Shown here one piece after another: positions 26,850 through 37,551 of a DNA stretch of 64,000 bases (positions are counted from its first letter, which is position 1; each line of letters begins with the position of its first letter). The notes below the pieces were generated by a model. That model was not told the origin of the DNA. It did no database searches and saw nothing but the letters and a program-made list of their open reading frames with translations. This stretch comes from Mortierella alpina (Eukaryota; Mortierellomycota; Mortierellomycetes; Mortierellales; Mortierellaceae). Made by a program: the position numbers and the translations under genes. Location of the stretch: the NCBI GenBank assembly GCA_029449245.1, contig JANATF010000012.1:1116001-1180000 (forward strand), in the 5' to 3' direction.

Positions 26850-27052
26850 TGAGAATGTTGCCATCAAACCAATGGATCGGGCACACTCCTTCACAGATCC
26901 GTTGACTCCCTTATAATATATTCTCCTGCCTGTATCCTTCCCTTTTGTTACACTCTAAAGACAACAGAAACGAAAAAAGTCTACTGACATTTTATTTGTA
27001 AGGTCGAAACTGAGGAGTGGAGGGCGATTGTTTGTGTCATGTTCCCGCGTAT

Positions 27053-27774
27053 TTAAACGGCGGCGGTGCGGGTGTTCAAGGTGTTTTTCTAAAGGCGTGG
27101 AAACAAAAATATCATGGTGTTTAGTAACTCGAGGCTACAGAGGAAAAAATGCAAAAGAGGCAGGAAGAGGAAAAAAACAATCAGGTCAACTTACAAGTTC
27201 ACCCTGCTTGCCGGCCTCCCACTTGGCGTACTTCAAGCCCTGCTCGTCACGGCGGACGGCAACGACACGGACCTCCTCCTTGAGAGAGTTGCGGACGGCG
27301 CGGGCGCAGGTTTGAGCGTACTGCAGGTAGCTATTATATGAGAGGAGGGACATAGGATTCAGTCAGATAATGGAGATTGTATACCTCGGGAAAGCAATAG
27401 CGTCATTCAAGTGACAAATGCTCGTGGCACAAATGGAAAGAGTGTGCGTCGAAGTGGCATGCGAGCGAGGAGTAGAGGGATCGAGTAGGCCAAGATGAAG
27501 TGATGATGGTCTTGTTAGCGGTATGAGTATGTGCGTGCGTGGTGGTTGTCGTCAAAGATGCCTTAGTTGGTGGCCTGCTGATTATTATCCATCCGTATGT
27601 TGTGAGATCTCAGGCATGGAAAGACCCGGAAGAGAGTGGGAACAGAGGGGTGTGTTAAATCTGGACCAGATGTGAAGGATGGATATCTGACAGAAAGGCT
27701 GTCGTTGGTGATTCGATCTATGGGAGAGGAGGACGTGGGATTTACCTGAAGGTAGGCTTCCAGTATTGAGTCAT
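27053..27774 (-). CDS. ATP15: Mitochondrial ATP synthase epsilon subunit
   Basis: Small subunit of the F1 central stalk, in the mitochondrial matrix. Exons 27774-27746, 27330-27195 and 27088-27053 give 66 residues. It begins MTQYWKPTFSYLQYAQTCAR and continues AVRNSLKEEVR, matching the pattern W-x-AGLSY-x-x-Y-x-x-x-CA-x-AVR-x-x-LK of yeast Atp15 and the animal epsilon subunit. No cleavable presequence is present, as usual for this subunit. The first intron is long (415 nt). The gene is convergent with RAB2 (237 bp between stops), and its start lies 170 bp from the OST2 stop. Confidence 0.88.
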
Positions 27775-27943
27775 GGCTGGTTAATGAACTTGAGAGGATG
27801 AGTGATGGATGAACCGTGAGGATCGAGTTGTTGGGAAGGCAGGAGAATTAGCAGGATAAGCCACATGGAGATCACACTGGGGAGCGCGAATTGTCGTATG
27901 GGTTATTGTTTTTATTTTACAGAGGTAGCATAGACGTGGCGCT

Positions 27944-28776
27944 TCATCCCAGGAAGTTTGCGACCGCAAAGTGGACGACAATGTTGCAGGCCAAGAAATC
28001 GGCAAACGCTCTATACAAGTGCAACACAAAGAACAGTTACAGGGTTAGTTCATAGGCATGTAAGATAAGAGCATAACATGCACATCTGTGATTGACTGAT
28101 GCGAGAGGAGTTTGCGGCGATGCGACGACTGAGCTGTGCGCGAAAACGACAGCTCCTTTTCTTCTTTTTCATTTTCCTTTACCTTTCAGGACTGGTGGTA
28201 GGAAATTGGGATGCATTCTTGGGGTTGGTCTGCATACGAAGGTTGGCTAATTTTCAACGATACACATCGGTCAGATCAAAAGGATCCTCAGATATTCTCC
28301 GCGCGAACGAGGAGCCAGATAGTATACAGCTATACAGTCCAGCCCGATACTCACCAGCAAGAACAAACGAGGAGACCGTCGAGATGAATCCGGCCAGGAA
28401 GGCATTGTTGGGGAACGTTCCTGCAATAACCACGTACACGAACTGAATGATTCCGGTCAGGAGAACATAAACCATATAGCTGTCGATCAGCTTCAAAGAC
28501 TTTGGTGTGTCTATTGTATTGATTCATTAGAGCGGGTTCATGAAGTAGAGAAGCGGTCAGTGCCCCTCTCACGAAATAGCCTTCTATTTTCAAGGGTGAG
28601 TACATATGCAATTTGGAGGATAATAATGGGCCTTCGTGGTCACCTTTGAAGTATGATGCCAAAAGGCTCGAGGATGCAGACTTGATTTCCTCCATTGTAA
28701 AAGCTGATGGTCGCGCGTCGTCGTCGTTGATGGGGTTGGGTGAGATGATGATGGCACCCTTGTGCGCGTCGCCCAT
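27944..28776 (-). CDS. OST2: Oligosaccharyltransferase subunit Ost2/DAD1
   Basis: Membrane subunit of the oligosaccharyltransferase that N-glycosylates proteins in the ER. Exons 28776-28644, 28510-28355, 28246-28183 and 28010-27944 give 139 residues. The core DTPKSLKLIDSYMVYVLLTG, QFVYVVIAGTFPNNAFLAGF and the C-terminal SPERAFADFLACNIVVHFAV...NFLG follow human DAD1 closely, with three hydrophobic segments. The start at 28776 gives a 27-residue polar extension. A second in-frame ATG at 28695 (MEEIKSASSSLLASYFK) aligns better with DAD1 and could be the true start. It is divergent from SMD2, with about 280 bp between. Confidence 0.92.
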
Positions 28777-29058
28777 TGGAGGTGAACCTGCGGCAGTCAC
28801 CCTTTTGGTGGCTTGTGATGCAGCGGAATCGACCCACCACCAGCTACCAGAGCGATTTCAAGTTCACAACAACCCTCCACACCCCTTCTCCCCACCTTCA
28901 TTTCTATACACAATGAGGTAAGTCGCTGTCTCCAGTAGCCAGAAAAGAAGATGCAGCTACGTACCTTCCACGCAGTATGCCTCTCTCGGCATCGCCAAAA
29001 GGACACGGTCATTTCTTCAGCACAGCGATCGTAACGCGTAATTGTTTGATTCACATCC

Positions 29059-29656
29059 ATGTCCAAAAACAATAGCGCAAAGCCAAAGAGTGAGATGACC
29101 GAGGACGAGCTCCGCAAGCTCGAAGAAGAAGAGTTCAACACTGGCCCACTCTCGGTCTTGCAACAGTCTGTCAAGAACCACACACAGATCCTTATCAGCT
29201 GCAGAAACAACAGGAAGCTTCTTGCCAGAGTCAAGGCTTTTGATCGTCACTGCAATATGGTTCTGGAGAACGTCAAGGAGGTACGCCATACAGGACACCC
29301 GATACTCTTTACTTTATGCCTGTCTTTGCAGCTTTGGTCTAGCAGACAGTCTTTGAGGAGGCTGGTGTATGCACACCGCATACTTTGGCTCATCCACTGC
29401 AGTGTTGACCAACCATATTCTTTTTGTTGTGGCTCTTTATTTAGATGTGGACTGAAGTACCAAAAGCAGGCAAAGGCAAGAAGGCAAAGCCTGTCAACAA
29501 GGAGCGGTTTATCAGCAAATTGTTCTTGCGTGGAGACTCTGTGATTCTTGGTACGTACTGCTGTATGCTTTTCTTTTCCACAAGGTAATACAATGGTCGA
29601 TCTCCTACTAACACTTCTGTTTTCGCTCGATTTTAGTTCTGCGCAACATTGTCTAG
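29059..29656 (+). CDS. SMD2: Small nuclear ribonucleoprotein Sm D2
   Basis: Member of the heptameric Sm ring on U1, U2, U4 and U5 snRNAs. Exons 29059-29280, 29445-29550 and 29637-29656 give 115 residues. Sequences [29 protein letters not shown] and [18 protein letters not shown] (Sm1 motif), then [15 protein letters not shown] (Sm2 motif), are nearly identical to human SNRPD2. Introns fall after VKE and inside the last valine codon region. A likely poly(A) signal AATAAA lies at 29766-29771, 110 nt past the stop. Confidence 0.97.
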
Positions 29657-30105
29657 GCAGGACAGTTGAATAGAATGGAAGGAACGTTAAGTAGGATTGC
29701 TAGGATCGCTGCAGAGAGGTCAGGGAGGAAGGAAGGTACACAGGAAAAATCCCTTTCTACCAAGTAATAAAACCGATCAGCAATGCTGCATTGATAAATG
29801 AAGAATGCGGATGCTTTCATGAAAAAAGCAGGCAGTTGCCAGTTGGTAGTTAAGCGACCGCCTCCTGATTATACAGAAGAATACCTGCCATACTGTCGAA
29901 AGATAAGGCCGCAGTCTTTTTAATTGTCAAGGGTCCTGCAGATTAGCCACTGGAAAGATCGTTAACCCGATCGCTTCGCAATTGAAGTAGTGAGGACACC
30001 GTGAACCACAAGACAATGAAAAAGTAGCAACGACGAACAAAGCGTGGATAGAACCAGTTTTTTTATTTATTGCAACTAGAGCTGATGGTGTCGGAGTAAA
30101 GTGAT
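29657..30105. other. Convergent 3' flanks of SMD2 and RPL23
   Basis: Lies between two converging stop codons. AATAAA at 29766-29771 would serve SMD2. On the other strand the AT-rich stretch near 30058-30070 may serve RPL23. No coding potential is seen. Confidence 0.5.
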
Positions 30106-31297
30106 TTAAACGACGGTACCGGCGCAGGAAGCGATACGGGGCCACAAATCAGCGCACTCCTTACCGACGGGGCCGGTAATGGCAGAACCCTTCATCTCAC
30201 CCTTGGGGTTGACAATGACACCGGCGTTATCCTCAAAGTAGATGAAGACACCGTCGCGACGGCGCCAAGCCTTGCGCTGGCGGATGATGACGGCGGGCAT
30301 AACTATCAGACAGCATCAAGAGGAGGAGTTTCATGGTTAGTTTGTCTGTTCTTTTGCCTCTGAAGCCTGAATCTCTAACATAGGCCATCAAAAGAAAAGA
30401 TAAAAAAATATACTACGTACCCTTCTTTCTCAACTCGGGCTTTCCCTTCTTGACAGTGGCCATGACCATGTCACCGACACCACCGGCGGGCAGCTTGTTA
30501 AGACGACCGTGAATTCCCTTAACGGAGATGACGTACAAGTTCTTGGCGCCAGAGTTGTCAGCGCAGTTCATAACGGCGCCGACGGGCAAACCCAAGGTCA
30601 TGCGGAACTTGTTTCCGGAAGCAGCTCCACCTAATGCGAAATGTAACCAAGATTTTGGAGCGGTGATTAGCGAGCCGTCATTCGGGAAGTGTGCACTGTC
30701 GAAACTGATCCGCCATGTGTTGTCATGTTGTGCTTTGTCCTGTCTTCCAGTCCACAAGAGCTTGATTGAATTGTCGAAGGTGAGTAAATCACTGTTTCCA
30801 GCGAGTTGGTTGGGCGTCATCCCGTCGAGTACATCGTCTGGCTTCCTGAGCAGCAAACGATCAAACGTCATCCACTGACAAATGCTGTCGAATCGGACGA
30901 GGAATGATCGGATGCCGCCAGCGTTGGAGAAGTTCTTGAGAACGACGGCATTGTCGAGAGTCGCTACCAAGCGCTGATTGTCACAGCACAAAACGAAGCC
31001 TCTGTTGCTGCTGTTGAAAAATAGACCGCTCCTCTGATCCATCCTGAGAGTGGAAAGCTTGGACGCTCCCAGTCCATTCAACACTGAAAATGAATGCTGG
31101 TCTAAAGAAAGTTGGCGGTTTGAGACCCTAGAGTCGGATGTCTGTCGATGATGTCTCTATCGGCGAGGTCATATAGACAGATCGATGGCATTGGCGATGG
31201 ATGGCTGGCTGTTTCCCGCTGCTTATTGCGAATCCTTGTCGGTCGATTGCATTTCGTATGACGTGACTGTTCATTGAGACGCACCCTTTGCGGACAT
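30106..31297 (-). CDS. RPL23: 60S ribosomal protein uL14
   Basis: Large-subunit ribosomal protein at the subunit interface. Exons 31297-31285, 30630-30421 and 30302-30106 give 139 residues (human 140, yeast 137). The 13-nt first exon codes MSAK plus one base. The joined start [20 protein letters not shown] matches fungal uL14. Next come [36 protein letters not shown] and the C-terminal [20 protein letters not shown] with DLWPRIAS. Intron 1 is 654 nt and contains a coding-like frame in phase with exon 2, listed separately. The gene is divergent from the small zinc-protein gene, with 209 bp between start codons. Confidence 0.96.
30631..31083 (-). other. 151-codon coding-like frame inside RPL23 intron 1
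   Basis: From a splice-acceptor-like TTTTCAG ending at 31084 to the normal acceptor at 30631, the transcribed strand is open for 453 nt, exactly 151 codons. It is in phase with both exon 1 (one leftover G) and exon 2. Codon use looks coding: lysine is mostly AAG, and GAC, AAC, TTC and ATC dominate. The predicted peptide includes [40 protein letters not shown] and [18 protein letters not shown] do not recognise it. It could be an alternative exon that extends uL14, a fragment of another gene, or chance. Confidence 0.5.
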
Positions 31298-31506
31298 TTT
31301 GGATTGAATAAATGAAAGAGGATTTTCTCAGGTCTGGCGCGGATCGAGCAAATATGTAGTGGAAGTGGGAAGCCAAATTCACAGCGACTGTGGCTTGTGT
31401 TGACTGCTTCATTCATATGAGGGGAGGGAGAGCGAACCCCGAGTGAAAAAAACTCACCACCACCACCCTCTACACACACACCCTCACAACCACTTTAATA
31501 TCCAAC

Positions 31507-32175
31507 ATGGGAAACGTAAGAGAGTGCTCTCGCGAGTCTGTCCATAACACTCCTTACTGTGCTTCATTGCTACAGCCTCGAAAATGCCGCATCTTGCCAA
31601 CCTTTCCGCTCCTCCTCCTCCTCTGCCATGACTTTCGCACTTTATAGGGACAAAAGGCACAGATGAAGCGTGAGCGCAACGCCAAGAACGCTGCTGGCGC
31701 TGCCAACTCGCAGCTCAAGGTGGTGAGTAGACGCACATGCATCGTTTTCTAGTTGTCTGGACAGTGCCACTCTCGGGAGAACAACACCGCAAACGCTTTC
31801 AGGTGGTTGCATGCTGTTGAAAAAAGTAACTCACCCCCATTTCATTCCATGACCCCAATAATAGAACGAGGCTGCCAAGAACATTGTCTGCCAAACCTGC
31901 CGTCAGACCTTCCTGTGCACCATCCGTGCCAAGGCGTAAGTGCTTTTCTCTCTTCAACGCTTTTGTTGCGGACGAGATGCGACTCTTGTTGCCTGTGTCG
32001 TGCCTTTGCAAGCAAACCAGGGACGGACCAACGGAGTTTTTAGTCAAAACGGACACTAGTACTAATCAAGAAATGCCCTTTTTGACTCTATAGCCTTGAG
32101 GAGCATGCCACCAACAAGCACAGCAAAGCTTTGCTCGAGTGCTTCCCTGGCTTCGTCGAGACTCCCAAGAAGTAA
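31507..32175 (+). CDS. Small At2g23090/ZNF706-like zinc-binding protein
   Basis: Four exons, 31507-31515, 31648-31722, 31865-31935 and 32094-32175, give 78 residues. The first exon is only ATGGGAAAC. The Lys/Arg-rich N-terminus (MGNGQKAQMKRERNAKNAAG) resembles the 4F5/SERF type. It is followed by one C2H2-like finger, CQTCRQTFLCTIRAKALEEH...H, and the tail KALLECFPGF typical of the At2g23090-like zinc-binding family. The biochemical role is unknown; relatives are small nuclear or cytosolic proteins. An AATAAA at 32289-32294 lies 114 nt past the stop. Confidence 0.85.
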
Positions 32176-32485
32176 ATCAGGACTCGCGGGTCTTGACTCT
32201 TTATCTCAACATACAGGGCGTTTTCATCCAATATCAGGATGAATAGGAAGGAGGTCGAACGACGATCCTTCCACAATCATATAACCACAATAAAGCATTT
32301 TTCTTTCATCACAAACTCGGAGCATGGACGGAGGACGTTCTTTCGCCTTCCCTGACGATTGCCGGCATAGAGCTGCTGTCGTCCATCATCAATCCCAACA
32401 GACATCATAGAACAGAGTGGCAGTGTTGTGTATTGCGATCGCGACGGCAGGAAATGAGAGTTCTAAGACAAAAAAAACACTGTAT
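32176..32485. other. Convergent 3' flanks of zinc-protein gene and POL12
   Basis: Untranslated 3' sequence of both converging genes. AATAAA at 32289-32294 fits the plus-strand gene. Nothing else is seen. Confidence 0.45.
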
Positions 32486-35304
32486 TCATACGCGGATAAG
32501 ATCGACTCTACAACGCTCGTATACTTTGTGGTACATCCGCATGCTCTGCTCATTCATTTCATCCATCAGCATCACAGAGTCCTCCAAGAATGTCTGCGAC
32601 AAGGGATGAATGGTCAAACGAGCAAACGTCCCTCCTGCCTGAGCCTTACTCAATTGATTCGGATTGATGGTTACCACCTTATCCACCGTCTAAAGTAGAT
32701 TCGCCGCAGGTGATGAGTATGAAGATCAGTTCAGGTCATGTTCCTCACAGCATCATTACCGCGAAAGAAAGCATGAAAGGTCAATTTTGACTGGGTACAA
32801 TACCTTTGCAAAATGCTTCAACTTGCTGGGCAGGATCAGCACATCGGGACAAGCTTTGAGATCCAGCAAATCGTACTGGTTGTAATCCACACCACTCTCA
32901 ATGTCTGATGTCAATCCTGGATAGACGGGGTGCATGCTATCATAAAAGTACAATATGAACGAGCGTGAGTAGAACTGCTGATGCCTCACTGGCTAAACGC
33001 TCGGAAGGAATAAAGTGCAGCGACATCCAAAACCTCCCCCACTTACTTGCGCTGTTGAATAATGTATTTTGAAAGGCGGCCCATGCGATCTGTTCGTTCT
33101 GGATTCCGTGCAATTTCATCGCCACTGAGGTGCATCAGAATATCCGTGGTGTTGACCGCAAATGCGACCTCGTTGATAGTAAATTGAGCCGGGTTGGAAA
33201 GGCGATACGTTCCCTGGAGAGGTAGAAAACAGGGGGGGGAGGAGGGGTGCTACTGATTAGAGGCAACGCTCAGGCACAGCAAAAGTCGTTTCAAGAGATT
33301 ATGACTTACAGCTGGTAGTCCCAAGGCACGGAGATGTTCAAACGCCGGTTGGGGCATGACGACTGTTTCATGTACGACATCTTGCAAGCTAGGCACCAAC
33401 AAGATCTGCATCTCCTTTGGATACCGATCCTGATGTCTTGCTAGTGGTTTTGAGATATACTCTGCAAAGTATCTCTCTGGCGACATATCCACGATTCCTG
33501 AAAGAATAGCAGGATGCTGCGAAGATACGAATGGTCCCATCTATATCCCATGAAGTATAGACGCAAGGGTCGATGTTAGAGGGCCGTTGTAGAGCAGTGC
33601 AGGTCTTCAAAGTTGGACTGATCCAGCACTCACCAATAATAGAACATCCGGCCGCTCCTTGTCCACATGCTCCATGAGGGCCGAAAAGGGTTCGAAGAGC
33701 AGGTTGTCGTTCAAAGTGTACGGTCCTGCAGCTGCGATCATCTTGATAGGTTGACCACTCATCCTTCTGTAATGAAAATCTTCGAGTATTGCCGGGCTTT
33801 CACCTGCCATGGGCAACGAGGGCAGCTAGTTTTAGTTCAGGTGAAAAAACTTTAGATTTGGAACACCCGAATGACAGTCGAAACTCCATTGCAATGATGT
33901 GTTTCCTTTTAAAAGTTTCTTCAACCAAATACCTCATGAACGCGAGTGACGACGAAGACTGAGCCATTCGCATTGATTCCACTAAGGACGACAATCTGTC
34001 CTGGAAAGAAGCTGAGTCCTGATACCTCACTCGTGTCCAGTCGAACTCTGGATCCGCTGCCAAGAGCGCGGCTCGTCTCAAGTAAAAGAGAACGCTCATT
34101 GGACTTGCCCTCATTCGCATCGGAGCAAATTCGTCCGACCACATTGACAACAGACTGAGTTTGGTATTCCGGATTACTGAACTGCACCTCTGGGTGTGCT
34201 TCCCTGTAGATTTCCGCAAAGGCATCGATCCTGTCATCGAGAGCTACAAAATGACGTAGTATAGGAGAGTTTGTTAAGCTCTAGCGATGCAGTTCGACGG
34301 CAAGTCATTTTGATATTCTCTGAGCATCAAAGTATTAGTCGATCGCAACGTACCATCGCCTTTCTCAGATATCTTCTCAAACATGTATCGATATGGCTTC
34401 ACAGAAACAACCGAGGTGATGACATTCCTGTAGTCAGAGCCGACATTGGGTGGATCGGAACGCAGTGTCAAGTGGCTATTCAGCGTTTCCTCCGTCTCCG
34501 AGATGTTCCTGCGTTGAGCAAACTGCTTTGAGGAGGGCGATTGTCTATAGGTATATTTGAAGACGGCAAGTCAACGCCAATCCTGCATAACTGGAAACAC
34601 CCCAACAAACAACAGCAAGGCTGCAGCACGTACTGTGATGGCGAGCGGCCAACAGAGGCGAGACTGCCGTTTCCACGATTTCTTGTTGGAGTGGTGGGCA
34701 TAGCAAAGTTGGTCTTTCTGTCCGGCGATCCACTAGAGTATGAATATCAAGATCGAGCAGGGAGCTTGTTAGAGAAAGTGCTAATCGTGGGCTTGCCTTG
34801 ACGGGAACGCGAGGCTTAAAAAGAGCCTTTTTTTCTCAACATACATGACATCCTGGTGAGGGTCCAGATCCATGTCATGATTGATCCTCTGTGAAGTTCC
34901 CGCAGAGCCATGATATCTCGACTTGATTGTGGCCTTTTTGGATGTGGCGAATGATGCGGACGAGGACGTCTGCTGCTGCTGTACCTGCTGCTCCAAACTG
35001 CGACGAAGATAGCTCTTGAAGCCTTCCAGATGCACGGCTGTCATGGATCCGTCGTCCTCGTCTGTTGTCGTACTTGTGGCATTCATGATATAGGCTTCCC
35101 ACTTTGAGTGGAGTGCTCGGGGTTCGAGTTGATATATTTTTAGGAGGTGTAGGCCTAGAGATGTTGAACGATTAGTCCACCGAGTGATGACATGGAAGCT
35201 GTTTAGGAACACACGATACTGCCGAGGTGGACTGTACATTCTCTCAGGGCTGTGGGGTTGTCGGCGAGTGTTGACCCAAAGTCTTTGAGCAAAGCCCATT
35301 CCAT
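32486..35304 (-). CDS. POL12: DNA polymerase alpha B subunit (POLA2/Pol12)
   Basis: Regulatory subunit of the polymerase alpha-primase complex that starts DNA synthesis in the nucleus. Exons 35304-35238, 35154-34845, 34732-34634, 34544-34354, 34243-33933, 33825-33634, 33540-33310, 33213-33047, 32936-32804 and 32689-32486 give 634 residues. The start MEWALLKDFGSTLADNPTAL opens the helical N-terminal domain (LHLLKIYQLEPRALHSKWEA). A disordered linker leads to the OB fold (VVNVVGRICSDANEG, FFPGQIVVLSGIN). The inactive phosphoesterase domain has GPYTLNDNL, RPDVLLLMGPFVSSQHP, LLVPSLQDVVHE and PDVLILPSKLKHF. The last exon holds INPNQLSKAQAGGTFARLTI, as in human POLA2. Exon 1 rests on splice logic and frame rather than strong homology. 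Confidence 0.94.
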
Positions 35305-35640
35305 GCGGTCCTGGTCCATTATGGCGGACAGAATATGTGATGCTGCGCTGTGCCGTGTTGCGGTGAGGTGGGGACGCAGATGTAGCGAGGCTGAAGGACA
35401 AGCGGTGTTGTAAACAAGGTGCGCGAGTTCAGCTGTGTTTTGAAAAATATGGACGCGCCTGTCCGTTCATTCAGGTCATAATGGCGATATGAAACCAAGC
35501 CACTGACCAATTTGTCGCGGTCCTCGCCTTGGGATATATGTCCCTCCCTGGTCAGTCTTGGTATCCATTTGTTAAAGTAGCGGCTCTGATGTTCCACGTT
35601 CTCGGATGAGAAGTTTAATTTGTTAGATAATTCTATAGCA
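35305..35640. other. Intergenic region upstream of POL12
   Basis: Contains the POL12 promoter and the 3' flank of the fucosyltransferase-like gene. Both strands carry short open frames (for example minus 35597-35319), but they resemble no family and do not fit the POL12 exon phase. Confidence 0.4.
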
Positions 35641-37551
35641 CTAAGGTCGGACAGGGCGATACAGCCACCCGTTGCCTAGTCTGCCGTATCTATTGTTCTG
35701 GATTCGCTGGTTCATGATGGTGCCAGAGAAGACGGACATAGGCGATCCCAAGAAAGTCCTTGCCTTGACGCAGATCAGCTGCTCCACATAGCCATACCAG
35801 TCCTGGAAGCCCATCCACTCCATGTGCTGTTGCACAAAGTGGTCGTCCATGAGGTCGCCTATCAGAAGCGCCCCCTGTTCGTGCATGGTTTCCAAAATTC
35901 CCAGGTCCTTCTCATCTGTCGACATAAAATAGTACCGCTCTCGTGTGGCGCGGTCCATCGGGGTCTGGTATCTTGGTGTCGCGTCCAGCATACGCTGAAT
36001 TAACTGTGCTTGCCTCTCCTGAGCCTCACGATCTGCCTTTGGCAAGTCGACGCCTTCGGTCCATTCGTTCAAATCTTGAAGTGGAAACGTGTTTGCGGAA
36101 TGGTCTTTCATCATGAGGCTGTTGATCCTCAACAGCGGCGAGCGAATGTCTTTGGATCCCAAGCCCAGGCGATAGTTGACTAAATTACCGGTGGCATGAG
36201 GGATCTGTGCATGGAGGAACTCCGGGCCGCGACGATAGTGGACCGCAACATAGCTCCTTCCGCCAGTGTACTTTAGCAGGTTGCGAACCAGGTAGTCGGC
36301 CGCAGTCCTGATCTCGGTAGAAAACTGGACCCACTTGGCCGCAACGTCCTCATAGGCATCTCGAGCAGCCTCGCTACCGAAATTCGTCAAGACTTTGTTC
36401 CACTTTGTGATTCCTCCGCTAAAGTAGAGAACTTCATTGTCGATGGTGGCGAAATGCTCGGCAATGCCAATGAATTTTGTCTGCGAGGGGCCGAAATCCC
36501 AGTTCCAAGTCATGTTGTAGTTACGGTTGAACGTGTCGGGGTAGCCATACACCTTTGCGGGCTGGCTCTCGTCAAAGCCGACTCGGGACTCAAGGATGGT
36601 GCCTTGCGCCTGGTAGAGGAACGTCTGAATATTCTGCTCGTGAAGAGAAACATCCTTGAACTGCTTCAAAAGATCGTCGTTGTGTGCCGCACTGTACAGG
36701 AACTGCCGATTATCCTTGAGCCATTGCAGTCCCGAGGTGATGGGCTTGGGGGCTTCTCCGCCTGCCTTCTGCTCTCGCTCGATCATCATCTTGACCCAAT
36801 CGTCCATCAGCACCGCTCCAACATGTTTCCGCATCTTTTCGACGTCATAGATGCGTTCAAACGGAACGGCCCATCGCGGTCTCCTGACGATACCTTCTCC
36901 TTCGTCTTGAGTAAAGAGGTCTTCCTCCTTAGCGCTGATCTTGCAGAGCATAGCATTCTTGCAGTCTCTGAAATAAATCAGCGGAGGGAGAACGAGGGTT
37001 CGCTTGGTAAGGTAGGCGAGATAGACTGCGCCCTCGATTGCAGCCTTTACCTCGCCAATGCCCTTTGCCATGTTGAAATCGACCAAAAGAAACTTTTTTG
37101 GGTCCGTGGTCGCCGCAGGTGCCTTGCCGTTGCCCTTTGGCTTGTGAGGTGAGGGCATGGGTGAATTGACGTCCTCATCGGCGCCGAGGGTGATCTGCTC
37201 CTGCTCGGTGTTATGGAAATATCCGGGGCCGTCATGGTAGGGCCTCACCCACTCTGGATCGGACACCCCATCCATACTGGGGTTCAAGTTCTCCTCAGCA
37301 ACAGTTTCGCCAGAAGGGAAAGCTTCTCGCCGCTGCAGGTTGGGGGTTGTCTCAGCTGCAGCTTGGACAAAGAAAGGGGAGGAATGGGAAGATGCAAAGG
37401 AGGATGAAGCCGTGCTCAAGATTCCGCCAAATGCCGTACTTCCTGGGAAGGAATGAAGGATGTCGCTGTAGAGGACGATGGCAAGAGTGGCAAAGAGGCA
37501 AGTCCGCAGATGCCTTCTGCCTCCTGAGCCAGTCCTATAGGTAGTGGTCAT
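35641..37551 (-). CDS. Type II membrane glycosyltransferase, fucosyltransferase superfamily
   Basis: A single-exon gene of 636 residues. A short basic N-terminus (RTGSGGRRHLR) is followed by a hydrophobic anchor (about residues 18-34), giving a type II topology typical of Golgi enzymes. The lumenal part starts FLLVDFNMAKGIGEVKAAIE, an N-terminal loop as in GDP-fucose protein O-fucosyltransferases. Near residue 440 is VAVHYRRGPEF, which resembles the HxRR GDP-fucose-binding motif. The C-terminus has ARTFLGSPMSVFSGTIMNQR, like the conserved serine-rich third motif. The acceptor is unknown; fucosylated glycans or cell-wall polysaccharide are possible. The absence of introns contrasts with its neighbours. 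Family placement is by motifs only. Confidence 0.7.
   Translation of the reverse strand: MTTTYRTGSGGRRHLRTCLFATLAIVLYSDILHSFPGSTAFGGILSTASSSFASSHSSPFFVQAAAETTPNLQRREAFPSGETVAEENLNPSMDGVSDPEWVRPYHDGPGYFHNTEQEQITLGADEDVNSPMPSPHKPKGNGKAPAATTDPKKFLLVDFNMAKGIGEVKAAIEGAVYLAYLTKRTLVLPPLIYFRDCKNAMLCKISAKEEDLFTQDEGEGIVRRPRWAVPFERIYDVEKMRKHVGAVLMDDWVKMMIEREQKAGGEAPKPITSGLQWLKDNRQFLYSAAHNDDLLKQFKDVSLHEQNIQTFLYQAQGTILESRVGFDESQPAKVYGYPDTFNRNYNMTWNWDFGPSQTKFIGIAEHFATIDNEVLYFSGGITKWNKVLTNFGSEAARDAYEDVAAKWVQFSTEIRTAADYLVRNLLKYTGGRSYVAVHYRRGPEFLHAQIPHATGNLVNYRLGLGSKDIRSPLLRINSLMMKDHSANTFPLQDLNEWTEGVDLPKADREAQERQAQLIQRMLDATPRYQTPMDRATRERYYFMSTDEKDLGILETMHEQGALLIGDLMDDHFVQQHMEWMGFQDWYGYVEQLICVKARTFLGSPMSVFSGTIMNQRIQNNRYGRLGNGWLYRPVRP

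Noticed and set aside
27244-27341. Plus-strand Leu/Ala/Val-rich peptide
   Set aside because: Antisense of ATP15 exon 2.
27500-27581. Possible C/D-box snoRNA in ATP15 intron 1 (GTGATGA ... CTGA on the plus strand)
   Set aside because: It is on the strand opposite to the host transcript, lacks a terminal stem and has no clear C'/D' boxes.
30528-30878. Plus-strand 116-residue frame across RPL23 exon 2 and intron 1
   Set aside because: Antisense to uL14 coding sequence and to the biased intron frame; the opening is explained by codon bias on the other strand.
36454-37152. Plus-strand 232-residue frame
   Set aside because: Antisense shadow of the intron-free glycosyltransferase gene.
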